Below, piece by piece: positions 16,044 through 22,826 of a stretch of 27,680 bases of DNA. The stretch covers positions 1 through 27,680 of the forward strand of contig NZ_JALXVH010000036.1 in assembly GCF_025149945.1 (NCBI RefSeq), in the 5' to 3' direction. The notes under the pieces are model-generated. The model searched no databases, was not told where the DNA came from, and saw nothing but the letters and a program-made list of their open reading frames with translations. Source of the stretch: Kocuria sp. p3-SID1428. GTDB lineage: Bacteria; Actinomycetota; Actinomycetes; Actinomycetales; Micrococcaceae. Both the position numbers and the translations under genes were made by a program. Positions within the stretch are counted from its first letter, which is position 1, and every line of letters starts with the position of its first letter.

Positions 16044-16979
16044 ATGAGCCACAGCGATCCCCGCGCCAGCGACCCTCTCGAACCCGCGCAGGAGGTGCCT
16101 GGCGAGGGCCAGTCCGTCCCGCCGGCCGGCGACGGCCAGGCCCAGCGGCCCTCGCGCTTCAAGGGCCCCATCGTCCTGCGCGGTCGCGAGGCCCATCGCC
16201 GCACCTCGGATCAGCGGCTGCTGGAACAGGGCGGCGGGCTGGAGGCCGGTCACGACGACGACTTCACCCGCACCGACCCCTGGCGCATCCTGCGGATCCA
16301 GTCGGAGTTCGTCGACGGCTTCGACACCCTGGCCCGGCTGGGGCCGGCGGTGACGGTCTTCGGCTCCGCGCGCGTGCCTGAGGACTCCTCGGACTACGGC
16401 CTGGCCCGGCAGGTCGGCCGAGAGCTGGGCCGCGCCGGCTACACGGTGATCACAGGCGGCGGGCCCGGCATCATGGAGGCCGCCAACCGCGGCGCGCACG
16501 ACGTCGAGGCTCCCTCCGTGGGCCTGGGGATCGAGCTGCCGCACGAGCAGAGCCTGAACCCCTACATCGACCTGGGCATCAACTTCCGGTACTTCTTCGT
16601 GCGCAAGACGATGTTCGCCAAGTACAGCCACGGCTTCATCGCCCTTCCCGGCGGCTTCGGGACCCTGGACGAGCTCTTCGAGTGCCTGACCCTGGTCCAG
16701 ACCGGGAAGATGACCCGATTCCCCGTGGTGCTCATGGGCGTCGCGTTCTGGACGCCGCTGCTCGAGTGGATCCGCGGCTCGCTGCTGGAGCAGGGGATGA
16801 TCTCCCCGCAGGATCCCGATCTGGTGCGTCTGACCGACTCGCCGGAGGAGGCGGTGCGGATCATGCGCGAGGCCCACGACCGCTTCACCCGCGAGGCCGA
16901 GCGCCGTGCCGACATGGGCGGTTACGACTCCGTGCCCTTCGAGGGCTACGAGGACCACGGCAGAGCGGGACGCAGGTGA
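16044..16979 (+). CDS. LOG/TIGR00730 Rossmann-fold nucleotide phosphoribohydrolase-like protein
   Basis: A 311-residue protein of the lysine-decarboxylase-like LOG family. Diagnostic motifs are GGGPGIMEAAN (138-148) and PGGFGTLDE (202-210), with Arg187 and Glu210 at the expected catalytic positions. Characterised relatives hydrolyse cytokinin riboside 5'-monophosphates or AMP to free base and ribose-5-phosphate; the old label lysine decarboxylase is wrong. The first 75 residues are polar and probably disordered, an extension common in actinobacterial members. Its stop overlaps the GTG of the next gene by four bases (GTGA). It lies next to dapE, an arrangement conserved in many actinobacteria. 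The natural substrate here is unknown. Confidence 0.92.
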   Translation: MSHSDPRASDPLEPAQEVPGEGQSVPPAGDGQAQRPSRFKGPIVLRGREAHRRTSDQRLLEQGGGLEAGHDDDFTRTDPWRILRIQSEFVDGFDTLARLGPAVTVFGSARVPEDSSDYGLARQVGRELGRAGYTVITGGGPGIMEAANRGAHDVEAPSVGLGIELPHEQSLNPYIDLGINFRYFFVRKTMFAKYSHGFIALPGGFGTLDELFECLTLVQTGKMTRFPVVLMGVAFWTPLLEWIRGSLLEQGMISPQDPDLVRLTDSPEEAVRIMREAHDRFTREAERRADMGGYDSVPFEGYEDHGRAGRR

Positions 16980-17233
16980 GCGCACCGGTCGTGGCGATGG
17001 TGCTGGCCCTGCTGCTCATCGCGCTCGGAGCCGTTGCGGCTGTCCGGCAGGTCGCAGTCTCACGGCCAGGGGGCAGCGATGCCGATCAGTCGGCCCAGGC
17101 TCCGGTGCACTGGACGCGCAGCGGCCGCAGCGAGATCGGGGCGCCGGCGCCCAGGCGCGAAGCGCGCACCCCGGACGCTGCTCTCTTCGCGCGCACGGCC
17201 AGCACGTCCGGCGCGACGAGGAGAGTTCTGTGA
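16976..17233 (+). CDS. Short single-pass membrane protein between LOG and glycosyltransferase genes
   Basis: An 85-residue frame starting with GTG, overlapping the LOG stop (GTGA) and in turn overlapping the next gene's GTG by four bases. Residues about 4-22 form one membrane helix; the rest is polar, Ala/Arg/Ser-rich and without recognisable domain. Codon third positions are clearly less GC-rich than in neighbours (about 15 of 85 end in A or T) and rare AGG/AGA codons cluster at the end. In related genomes this position after the LOG gene often holds a membrane-anchored DivIVA-domain protein, as I recall; this could be a shortened relic that keeps only the anchor. The double overlap supports real translation. 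Confidence 0.6.
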   Translation: MSAPVVAMVLALLLIALGAVAAVRQVAVSRPGGSDADQSAQAPVHWTRSGRSEIGAPAPRREARTPDAALFARTASTSGATRRVL

Positions 17234-18498
17234 GCTCGGCGGAAGCGGAGGCAGCGGACCCCGACATCCGTCCCACACGGGTCCACACGGTCCTGGCCGG
17301 CTGGGCGGTAGAGGCCGGTGCCCGGCTGGCGCGTCAGCCGCTGTGGCTGCAGGCCCTGCTGATCTGGGCGGTGGCCAGGGCCTGGTCGGCGCTCGTGCTG
17401 ATCGTGGTCGATCGGCAGGCACCGGACGGGCCGTGGGGCCAGACGCCGCTGGGCTACTTCGCCACCGCCGGGATCTGGGACGGCACGTGGTACGAGCGCA
17501 TCCACGACGACGGCTATCCCACCCGGATCCCTCGTGATGAGACCGGGCGCGTCGAGGAGAACGCCTGGGCCTTCTACCCGGTGTTCCCGCTGCTGGTCCG
17601 AGCGCTCACGGGGCTGACGGGGGCGTCGTGGACGATCGCAGCGCCCGTGGTGGCCCTGCTCGCCGGGTTCGCTGCGGCCCTGGCGATCGCGGCGCTGTTC
17701 CGTCATCTGCTGGGCCGGCGCGACGGAGCCTGGGCCCTGGCGGTCGTCGGGTTCTGCGCTGTCTCGCCGATCCTGCAGACGGCCTACGCGGAGTCGCTGC
17801 ATCTAGCGCTGCTGGCGCTGTCGCTGCTGCTGGTCCTGCAGCGGCGCGCCGCTCTGGCCGCCGTCGCCATCCTGCTCATGTGCCTCACGCGACCGGCCGG
17901 GGTGCCGTTCGCGGCGGCGCTGGGCATCGTGTGGGCCATCCGAGCCCTGGCCGTGCTGCGCGAGAGGGGGCCGGGAGCCGTCCTGGACGTGTTCGACCGC
18001 TGGTTCTGGCTCGCCCTGTGGGCCTGCGCCTGCGCCCTGGCGTGGCCTGTGATCGCCTGGCTGGTCACCGGCGAGCCGGGCGCCTACACGGAGACCGAGA
18101 CGGCCTGGCGGGGGACGACGCTGGTGCCGGTCGAGCCGTGGCTGAACCTGGGCGGACGGCTGCTGGGCGAGGGTTGGGGATGGCTGTTCCTGCTGGTGGT
18201 CGTGGGGCTGTGGGTGCTGCTGATGACCACGACCGCGGTGCGCCGGAGCCTGCCGCTGGGCCTGCAGGTGTGGGCGCACGCGTACGCCGTCTACCTCCTG
18301 CTCTTCCTGCACCCCCAGTCCTCCACGCCGCGCATGCTGCTGCCGCTGTTCGTGCTGGCTGCTCCGCTGATCGCGGTGAGCGAGTCGAGGGCCTACAGGT
18401 GGTGTCTGGTGGTGGTCTGCGCGCTGTCGCAGATCGTGTGGGTCGGGGTGCTGTGGCAGTGGTCCCCGCTGCCCCAGGGCGGCGACTATCCGCCGTGA
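17230..18498 (+). CDS. GT-C type membrane glycosyltransferase, PIG-V/mannosyltransferase-like
   Basis: A 422-residue polytopic protein with roughly nine to eleven membrane helices. After the first helix (about 42-61) comes an extracytoplasmic loop with WDGTWYERIHDDGYP (83-97), the signature loop of PIG-V-like GT-C enzymes; Asp84 is the likely catalytic acidic residue. AFYPVFPLLVRAL (114-126) and LTRPAGVPFA further on also match that family. Such enzymes transfer mannose or another sugar from a polyprenyl-phosphate donor on the outer membrane face to lipids, glycans or proteins. The acceptor is unknown. Its GTG start overlaps the preceding stop by four bases (GTGA), so it is probably translated with the LOG gene and the short membrane protein. 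Confidence 0.85.
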   Translation: MSSAEAEAADPDIRPTRVHTVLAGWAVEAGARLARQPLWLQALLIWAVARAWSALVLIVVDRQAPDGPWGQTPLGYFATAGIWDGTWYERIHDDGYPTRIPRDETGRVEENAWAFYPVFPLLVRALTGLTGASWTIAAPVVALLAGFAAALAIAALFRHLLGRRDGAWALAVVGFCAVSPILQTAYAESLHLALLALSLLLVLQRRAALAAVAILLMCLTRPAGVPFAAALGIVWAIRALAVLRERGPGAVLDVFDRWFWLALWACACALAWPVIAWLVTGEPGAYTETETAWRGTTLVPVEPWLNLGGRLLGEGWGWLFLLVVVGLWVLLMTTTAVRRSLPLGLQVWAHAYAVYLLLFLHPQSSTPRMLLPLFVLAAPLIAVSESRAYRWCLVVVCALSQIVWVGVLWQWSPLPQGGDYPP

Positions 18499-18545
18499 TC
18501 CGGGGCCGCCTGAGACCCCCGCCACGCCTCGTGTGACGCATCCGA

Positions 18546-18583
18546 TATGATGAGTGCTGGAAGAACGTGCCGACGGACAGGAG
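18546..18583 (+). promoter_or_regulatory. Promoter -10 box and ribosome site of the DUF3117 gene
   Basis: TATGAT at 18546-18551 is a good -10 box and AGGAG at 18579-18583 a good ribosome site ten bases before the ATG at 18594. The leader is about 35 bases. No clear -35 hexamer is seen. Confidence 0.5.
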
Positions 18584-18593
18584 ATCGAGTTCC

Positions 18594-18761
18594 ATGGCGG
18601 CTATGAAGCCCAGGACCGGTGATGGCCCTATGGAGGTCACCAAGGAGGGACGCAGCCTCATCATGCGCGTGCCCCTGGAAGGCGGCGGTCGTCTCGTCGT
18701 TGAGCTCAAGGCCGATGAGGCCGCAGAGCTGAAGGGATGCCTCGAAGGCGTCACCGGCTGA
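18594..18761 (+). CDS. DUF3117 family protein
   Basis: A 55-residue protein beginning MAAMKPRTGDGPMEVTKEG and continuing with MRVPLEGGGRLVVEL, which is the near-invariant DUF3117 sequence of actinobacteria. The family is small, soluble and of unknown function. The start was set at 18594 because the family begins MAAMKPRTG and a ribosome site lies ten bases upstream; the frame is open a little further upstream without family similarity. It has its own promoter and ends before a strong shared terminator, so it is a single-gene unit. Its strong conservation suggests a housekeeping role. Confidence 0.93.
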   Translation: MAAMKPRTGDGPMEVTKEGRSLIMRVPLEGGGRLVVELKADEAAELKGCLEGVTG

Positions 18762-18777
18762 CGACCCCACGAGCACC

Positions 18778-18820
18778 GACAAGGACCCCCGCACCCGGCC
18801 AGGGTGCGGGGGTCCTTGTC
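18778..18820. terminator. Strong bidirectional terminator
   Basis: A perfect 19-base stem (arms 18778-18796 and 18802-18820) with the five-base loop GGCCA stands between the convergent DUF3117 and O-methyltransferase genes. The arms begin and end GACAAGG/CCTTGTC, so on either strand the 3' side ends in CCTTGTC, a short T-containing tail. This is the clearest terminator in the window and can serve both directions. Confidence 0.9.
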
Positions 18821-18834
18821 ATGGGCGGGTCGAT

Positions 18835-19464
18835 TCAGCGGCGCACGGCCACGAACAGCCCGGAGCCGGGGGTGAGGATGGTGGACACGAAGCGCTCGTC
18901 CTCGCGCAGCATCCGGTGGATCTCGCGGTGCACGCGTGTGGAGTCCTGACGCTGCACGGGATCCGGAACGCGATCCTGATCGAGGGCGTCCTGCACGATC
19001 AGCGTGCCGCCGGGGCGCAGCAGGCGCACGGCCTCGTCCACGTAGAGCAGGGTGTTGGACGGCTCCGCATCCAGGAAGACCAGGTCGTAGGACGCGGAGC
19101 TCAGCCGCGGCAGCACGAGCGAGGCGCGTCCGGAGATGGTGCGCACGCGCGGCTGGGTTCCGATCTCGCGGAAGGTCTCGCGGGCCGCGCGCAGGGCCCG
19201 GATGTCCGTGTCGATGGTCGTGAGCACGGAGTCCTCCGGCATGCCCCGCAGCAGCGCGGCACCCGAGACGCCCGCTCCCGTGCCGACCTCGACAGCCGCC
19301 CGGGGGCGGCCCGCGGCGGCCAGAACCGTGAGCGTGGCGGCCACCGCCGGGGTGACGGGGCGCAGCCGCAGGGCCATGGAGCGCTCGCGGGCCCGCAGCA
19401 GGACATCGTCCTCCTGCGGATAGGCCTCGGCGTAGGCCCAGCTGGTCGCCTTGCCGCTGCTCAT
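18835..19464 (-). CDS. O-methyltransferase family 3 (SAM-dependent)
   Basis: A 209-residue class I methyltransferase. SAM motif I is AVEVGTGAGVSG (57-68), followed by the acidic end of strand 2 (TIDTD, 83-87), the LDAEP segment (131-135) and VQDAL (157-161), where catechol-type relatives usually have a metal-binding Asp-Asn. The overall plan is that of the COMT/CCoAOMT-like bacterial family. The substrate is unknown. The start at 19464 is supported by AGGGGGG just upstream. In many actinobacteria this gene is divergent from sigE and its anti-sigma factor; here it is divergent from an extracytoplasmic-domain protein instead. A strong bidirectional terminator follows. Confidence 0.9.
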   Translation of the reverse strand: MSSGKATSWAYAEAYPQEDDVLLRARERSMALRLRPVTPAVAATLTVLAAAGRPRAAVEVGTGAGVSGAALLRGMPEDSVLTTIDTDIRALRAARETFREIGTQPRVRTISGRASLVLPRLSSASYDLVFLDAEPSNTLLYVDEAVRLLRPGGTLIVQDALDQDRVPDPVQRQDSTRVHREIHRMLREDERFVSTILTPGSGLFVAVRR

Positions 19465-19760
19465 CGCCACCCCCCTGTTCCTGTTGCTCGGTCTGCCCTG
19501 CACGGAAGCCGCGCGCCGCCGTGTCCGGCCGCGAGGCTGCCTTCCGGCGCCCGTGCTCCGGGCGCGGCGCCGGCTGCGCAGTGCACTGCGGATCATCCTA
19601 CCCGGCGGCCTCGACCCGCCTGAGACCTCGACCTCGGCGCTGCACGTCCGGCGCAGGGCGGTGCCAGGACACTCAGGGGCCGTCCAGGTCCGTCTCGGAT
19701 CCTGGGCCTGCACGAGCGCGGCCCGCGCCGCGGCCATCACGAGCGCCCAGGAGGAGGACC
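19465..19760. other. Divergent regulatory spacer
   Basis: There are 296 bases between the divergent O-methyltransferase and membrane-anchored protein genes. No gene remnant with sigma-factor resemblance is seen. It contains a minus-strand TAGGAT box and a perfect 14-base palindrome, listed separately, and the AGGAGGAGG ribosome site of the plus-strand gene at 19749-19757. Confidence 0.6.
19577..19600 (-). promoter_or_regulatory. Candidate promoter with operator-like palindrome
   Basis: TAGGAT on the minus strand (19595-19600) would start transcription near 19588, about 125 bases before the O-methyltransferase start. The perfect palindrome CGCAGTGCACTGCG (19577-19590) sits on that start point, a common place for a repressor site. 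No regulator is encoded next to it. Confidence 0.35.
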
Positions 19761-20441
19761 ATGAGCTCCACGGCTCTGCCTGCCTTCCTCTCGAGGGCTC
19801 GGCTCGTCACAGCCGTGGTATCGGTGATCTTCCTCCTGCTGCTCGGCATCCTGCTGCTGGGCTGGTTCGCGGGCTCGCGCTCGAACACCGCCTCCGCGCC
19901 GGGATCCACCGCGGCGCAGGGATCTCCGTGGGTGCAGTCCTCGGGGCTGGTGCTCTCCGAGGTCTCCGACCTCGACCTGCTGCGCTCCCAGGGCTGGACC
20001 CTGCCGCTGGCCGGGCTGCCCGGCTACGAGGTCGTCTCGCTGAGCGAGGACACCGTCGCCGGCCAGCCCGCTGTGCGGATGCAGCTGCAGGATCCTCTGG
20101 GCCGCGATGTCCGGATCACCGAGCAGCGCGGGCGGATCGATCAGGACCACCCCACCGACGGCATCGCCGGCCTGCCGGCCACCACCACGGGCCTGGACTC
20201 GGCGGTCCTGCAGGGCGCGCCGGTGAGAGTGCGCGCGGGCAGCCCGTGGCGCGCCCAGATCGTACACGCAGACGTCGTCTACACCCTGCAGAGCGAGTCT
20301 TCGGCCGCGGAGATGGTACGCCTGATGCACCACACCGAGGCCGCTGATCGGGCCACGCTGGCGCTGCAGCCGCAGGAGTCGTCGTCGGTCGGCGAGACCG
20401 TGATCAGCGGCTGGCGGCGCATGCTCGGGATGGGATCCTGA
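19761..20441 (+). CDS. Membrane-anchored protein with extracytoplasmic domain, anti-sigma-like context
   Basis: A 226-residue protein with a 14-residue basic N-terminus, one membrane helix (about 15-38) and a long extracytoplasmic part. The latter contains LRSQGWTLPLAGLPGYEVVS and VRITEQRGRID, wording that resembles the outer domain of actinobacterial anti-sigma factors encoded next to sigE. The cytoplasmic zinc-finger part is absent and the protein has no cysteine. AGGAGGAGG (19749-19757) supports the start. It lies between the O-methyltransferase and tatB, the usual position of sigE and its anti-sigma gene in relatives, but no sigma factor is here. It may be an orphan sensor or a lipid/peptide-binding protein; function is inference only. 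Confidence 0.75.
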   Translation: MSSTALPAFLSRARLVTAVVSVIFLLLLGILLLGWFAGSRSNTASAPGSTAAQGSPWVQSSGLVLSEVSDLDLLRSQGWTLPLAGLPGYEVVSLSEDTVAGQPAVRMQLQDPLGRDVRITEQRGRIDQDHPTDGIAGLPATTTGLDSAVLQGAPVRVRAGSPWRAQIVHADVVYTLQSESSAAEMVRLMHHTEAADRATLALQPQESSSVGETVISGWRRMLGMGS

Positions 20442-20458
20442 GCCTGTGCCCGCCCTGA

Positions 20459-20464
20459 TAATCT
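20459..20464 (+). promoter_or_regulatory. -10 box for leaderless tatB
   Basis: TAATCT is followed by seven bases and the GTG at 20472, within the 30-base gap after the previous gene. An overlapping GATAAT begins two bases earlier. No Shine-Dalgarno sequence is present. Confidence 0.55.
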
Positions 20465-20471
20465 CGATGCC

Positions 20472-20906
20472 GTGTTAGGCATCAGCGGCTGGGAAGCCAT
20501 CGTCCTCATCGTCCTGATCCTGCTCGTCCTGGGTCCGGAGAGGCTTCCGGAGTACGCGGAGAACCTTCGAGACCTGGTCAAGCGGGCGCGCCGCTACGCC
20601 AGTGGAGCCCGGGAGGACCTGCGAGAGACCCTCGGCCCGGAGATCGGCGACCTTGACTGGCGCAAGCTCGACCCGCGCCAGTACGACCCTCGCACGATCG
20701 TGCGCGACGCCCTGCTCGAGGCCGACCAGGAGGACTCCGCGGAGAAGCGCAGGCGCGAGCGCGAGGAGCGAGAGGCCGCCCGAGCCGAGCGCAAGCGCCA
20801 GCGCGAGGAAGAGGCCGCCGCCGGAGAGGACTCCCCGGCTCAGGCGCAGCCCCTCGTGCGCCTGGGCGATTCCCAGCGCGCCCCGTTCGACCCCGAGGCC
20901 ACCTGA
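20472..20906 (+). CDS. tatB: Sec-independent protein translocase subunit TatB
   Basis: A 144-residue Tat component. It opens with the short membrane helix ISGWEAIVLIVLILLVL (4-20), then the hinge LGPERLP (20-26) and an amphipathic helix (YAENLRDLVKRARRYASGARE), the standard TatA/B plan; the longer C-terminus, rich in Arg/Glu and probably coiled-coil (about 85-115), favours TatB over TatA. With TatA and TatC it recognises and exports folded twin-arginine proteins across the cytoplasmic membrane; tatA and tatC are not in the window. The GTG start fits both the family N-terminus and the leaderless -10 box. It is convergent with mrp. Confidence 0.92.
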   Translation: MLGISGWEAIVLIVLILLVLGPERLPEYAENLRDLVKRARRYASGAREDLRETLGPEIGDLDWRKLDPRQYDPRTIVRDALLEADQEDSAEKRRREREEREAARAERKRQREEEAAAGEDSPAQAQPLVRLGDSQRAPFDPEAT

Positions 20907-20910
20907 GACG

Positions 20911-20954
20911 CACCCCGCCGCCCACGTGAGGGCTGCCGGACTCAGCGCGGGGTG
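20911..20954. terminator. Weak inverted repeat between tatB and mrp
   Basis: Perfect 8-base arms CACCCCGC (20911-20918) and GCGGGGTG (20947-20954) flank a 28-base loop between the convergent genes; the right arm lies inside the end of mrp. No T-run. It may be a poor bidirectional terminator or chance. Confidence 0.25.
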
Positions 20955-22126
20955 ATCCCCAGGGAGCGGCCCTCGAGGCCGCGGGGACCGTCGAGGCGCG
21001 CGGCCACATCGCGCAGCACCCGGGAGGCCGGTGCCTCCGGATCGGACCACACGAGCGGCACCCCGGTGTCGCCGGCCTGCCGCAGAGCGATGTCCAGGGG
21101 GATCGAGCCCAGCAGGGGGACGTCGTAGCCCATCCGGTGCGTGAGCGAGTCGGCGATCTGCTCGCCGCCGCCGCTGCCGAAGAGCTCGAAGGACGACCCG
21201 TCCGGCATGGCCATGGCGGACATGTTCTCGATGACACCGGAGACCGTCTGCTCGGTCATCGCCGCCAGCGCGCCGGAGCGCTCAGCGATCCCCGCCGCGG
21301 CCTGCTGCGGCGTGGAGACCACCAGGACCCCTGAGCCGGGCAGCTTCTGGGCGACTGCGATCGCGACGTCGCCGGTGCCCGGGGGCAGATCCAGCAGCAG
21401 GTGGTCCAGGTCGCCGAAGTGGACGTCGGCCAGGAACTGCTCGACCGCCCGATCCAGCAGCGGACCGCGCCACACCACCGGGTTCGCCGGATCCGTGAAC
21501 ATTCCGATCGAGATGGCCCGCACGCTGCCGCGCCGGTGCCCGTCGGCGGCGCGAGAGGCTCCGGGCTCGCAGACGGCGGTGTCCGGGACCTCGACGACGG
21601 GCGGCAGGATCATCTCGTCGACCTTCGTGGGCCCGGCCGTGATGCCGAACAGCCCCGGGATCGAGAAGCCGTGGATGTCGGCGTCGACCACGCCCACGGA
21701 GCGTCCGCGGGCGGCCAGGGCGGCGGCCAGATTGGCGGTCACCGTGGACTTGCCGACCCCGCCCTTGCCGGAGGTCACCGAATGCACCCGGGTCAGCGAC
21801 GACGGGTCTGCGAACGGGATGCTGCGCGTGTGCCCGAGCTGCGCCTTGAGCTCCTCGCGCTGCTGCGGGGTCATGACATCCAGCTCCACCACGGTGCGGT
21901 GCACGCCCTCGACGTGACGCACCGCCTCCGCCACGTCCGCCTCGATCGTGGAGCGCAGCGGGCAGCCGGAGATCGTGAGCAGGACCTCGACGACTGCCGT
22001 GCCGTCCGGGTCGAGCCGGGCCGCGCGCAGCATGCCCAGCTCGATCAGCGGTCGACGCAGCTCGGGATCCTCGACGGCGGACAGCGCCTCGGACAGGCGG
22101 GGATCGATGGGGTTCTGCTCAGTCAT
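20942..22126 (-). CDS. mrp: Mrp/ApbC/NBP35-family iron-sulfur carrier ATPase
   Basis: A 394-residue protein with an N-terminal DUF59/MIP18-like domain (about 8-88, including ISGCPLRSTIE) and a C-terminal P-loop ATPase with SGKGGVGKST (119-128), VVDADIHGFSIP (147-158) and LLLDLPPGTGD (243-253). Family members carry and insert Fe-S clusters in the cytoplasm. The CxxC that holds the bridging cluster in E. coli-type Mrp is absent: the segment after ENMS reads AMAMPDGSSFELFGSGGG. I recall the same loss in other actinobacterial Mrp proteins. A 15-20 residue insertion (about 184-202) with a cysteine is also unusual. The ATG is eight bases inside the DUF1003 gene, with AGGAG four bases upstream. Confidence 0.94.
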   Translation of the reverse strand: MTEQNPIDPRLSEALSAVEDPELRRPLIELGMLRAARLDPDGTAVVEVLLTISGCPLRSTIEADVAEAVRHVEGVHRTVVELDVMTPQQREELKAQLGHTRSIPFADPSSLTRVHSVTSGKGGVGKSTVTANLAAALAARGRSVGVVDADIHGFSIPGLFGITAGPTKVDEMILPPVVEVPDTAVCEPGASRAADGHRRGSVRAISIGMFTDPANPVVWRGPLLDRAVEQFLADVHFGDLDHLLLDLPPGTGDVAIAVAQKLPGSGVLVVSTPQQAAAGIAERSGALAAMTEQTVSGVIENMSAMAMPDGSSFELFGSGGGEQIADSLTHRMGYDVPLLGSIPLDIALRQAGDTGVPLVWSDPEAPASRVLRDVAARLDGPRGLEGRSLGITPR

Positions 22127-22826
22127 GGTCTCCTGTGCTCCCAAGGTTCTGGGTCTGCTCGGCGGAGCCGTGGTCCTCGCCGGTGCGCTGCTGCGCTGGG
22201 ACCTGCGGGATGCTCGTGGTGCGCGCGGCCGCGGCGTCCGCGGAGCGCTGCTGCTTCTTGCGGCCCTTGCGCTTGCGGCCGGAGGGCTCGGAGTCGCCGT
22301 CGTCGCCGGAATCGGAGTCGTTCATGCCCTCGAGCAGCTCCTCGAGCAGGTCGCGCAGCTCGGAGCGGACGTAGTCGCGGGTGGCGACCTCGCGCATGGA
22401 CATGCGCAGGGCGGCGATCTCGCGGGTCAGGTACTCGGTGTCTGCCAGGTTCTCCTGGGTGCGCTGCCGGTCGCGCTCGGCCACGGCCTTGTCGCGGTCG
22501 TCCTGGCGGTTCTGCGCCAGCAGCAGCAGCGGCGCGGCGTAGGAGGCCTGCAGGGAGAGCATGAGCGTCAGCAGGGTGTAGTTCAGCGCGCGGGGGTCGA
22601 ACTGCATGTCCTCGGGCATGAAGGTGTTCCAGCCCAGCCAGAGGAACACGAAGACCGACATCCACAGCAGGAACTGCGGGGTGCCCATGAACCGGGCGAA
22701 GCCCTCCGTGAGCTGGCCGAAGGCATCCGGATTGGGCCGCAGCCGGTTCCACATCCCGTGGCGCAGCCCGGTGGGGGTGTCCAGGCCTGCGGTGCGGCGC
22801 TCGGCGCCGGTGCGGCTCTCACTCAT
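22119..22826 (-). CDS. DUF1003 membrane protein
   Basis: A 235-residue protein with two membrane helices (about 51-70 and 82-105). The family hallmark APLLLLAQNRQDDRDK follows directly (98-113), and FARFMGTPQFL (43-53) marks the N-terminal side. After it comes a probable coiled coil (about 114-165) and a long polar tail with SGRKRKGRKKQQ. The function of DUF1003 proteins is unknown. It overlaps the upstream MgtE-N/CBS gene by eight bases (ATGAGTGA) and the downstream mrp gene also by eight, so the three are probably one operon. The neighbourhood MgtE-N/CBS, DUF1003 and mrp is one I recall across Micrococcales. Confidence 0.93.
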   Translation of the reverse strand: MSESRTGAERRTAGLDTPTGLRHGMWNRLRPNPDAFGQLTEGFARFMGTPQFLLWMSVFVFLWLGWNTFMPEDMQFDPRALNYTLLTLMLSLQASYAAPLLLLAQNRQDDRDKAVAERDRQRTQENLADTEYLTREIAALRMSMREVATRDYVRSELRDLLEELLEGMNDSDSGDDGDSEPSGRKRKGRKKQQRSADAAAARTTSIPQVPAQQRTGEDHGSAEQTQNLGSTGDHD

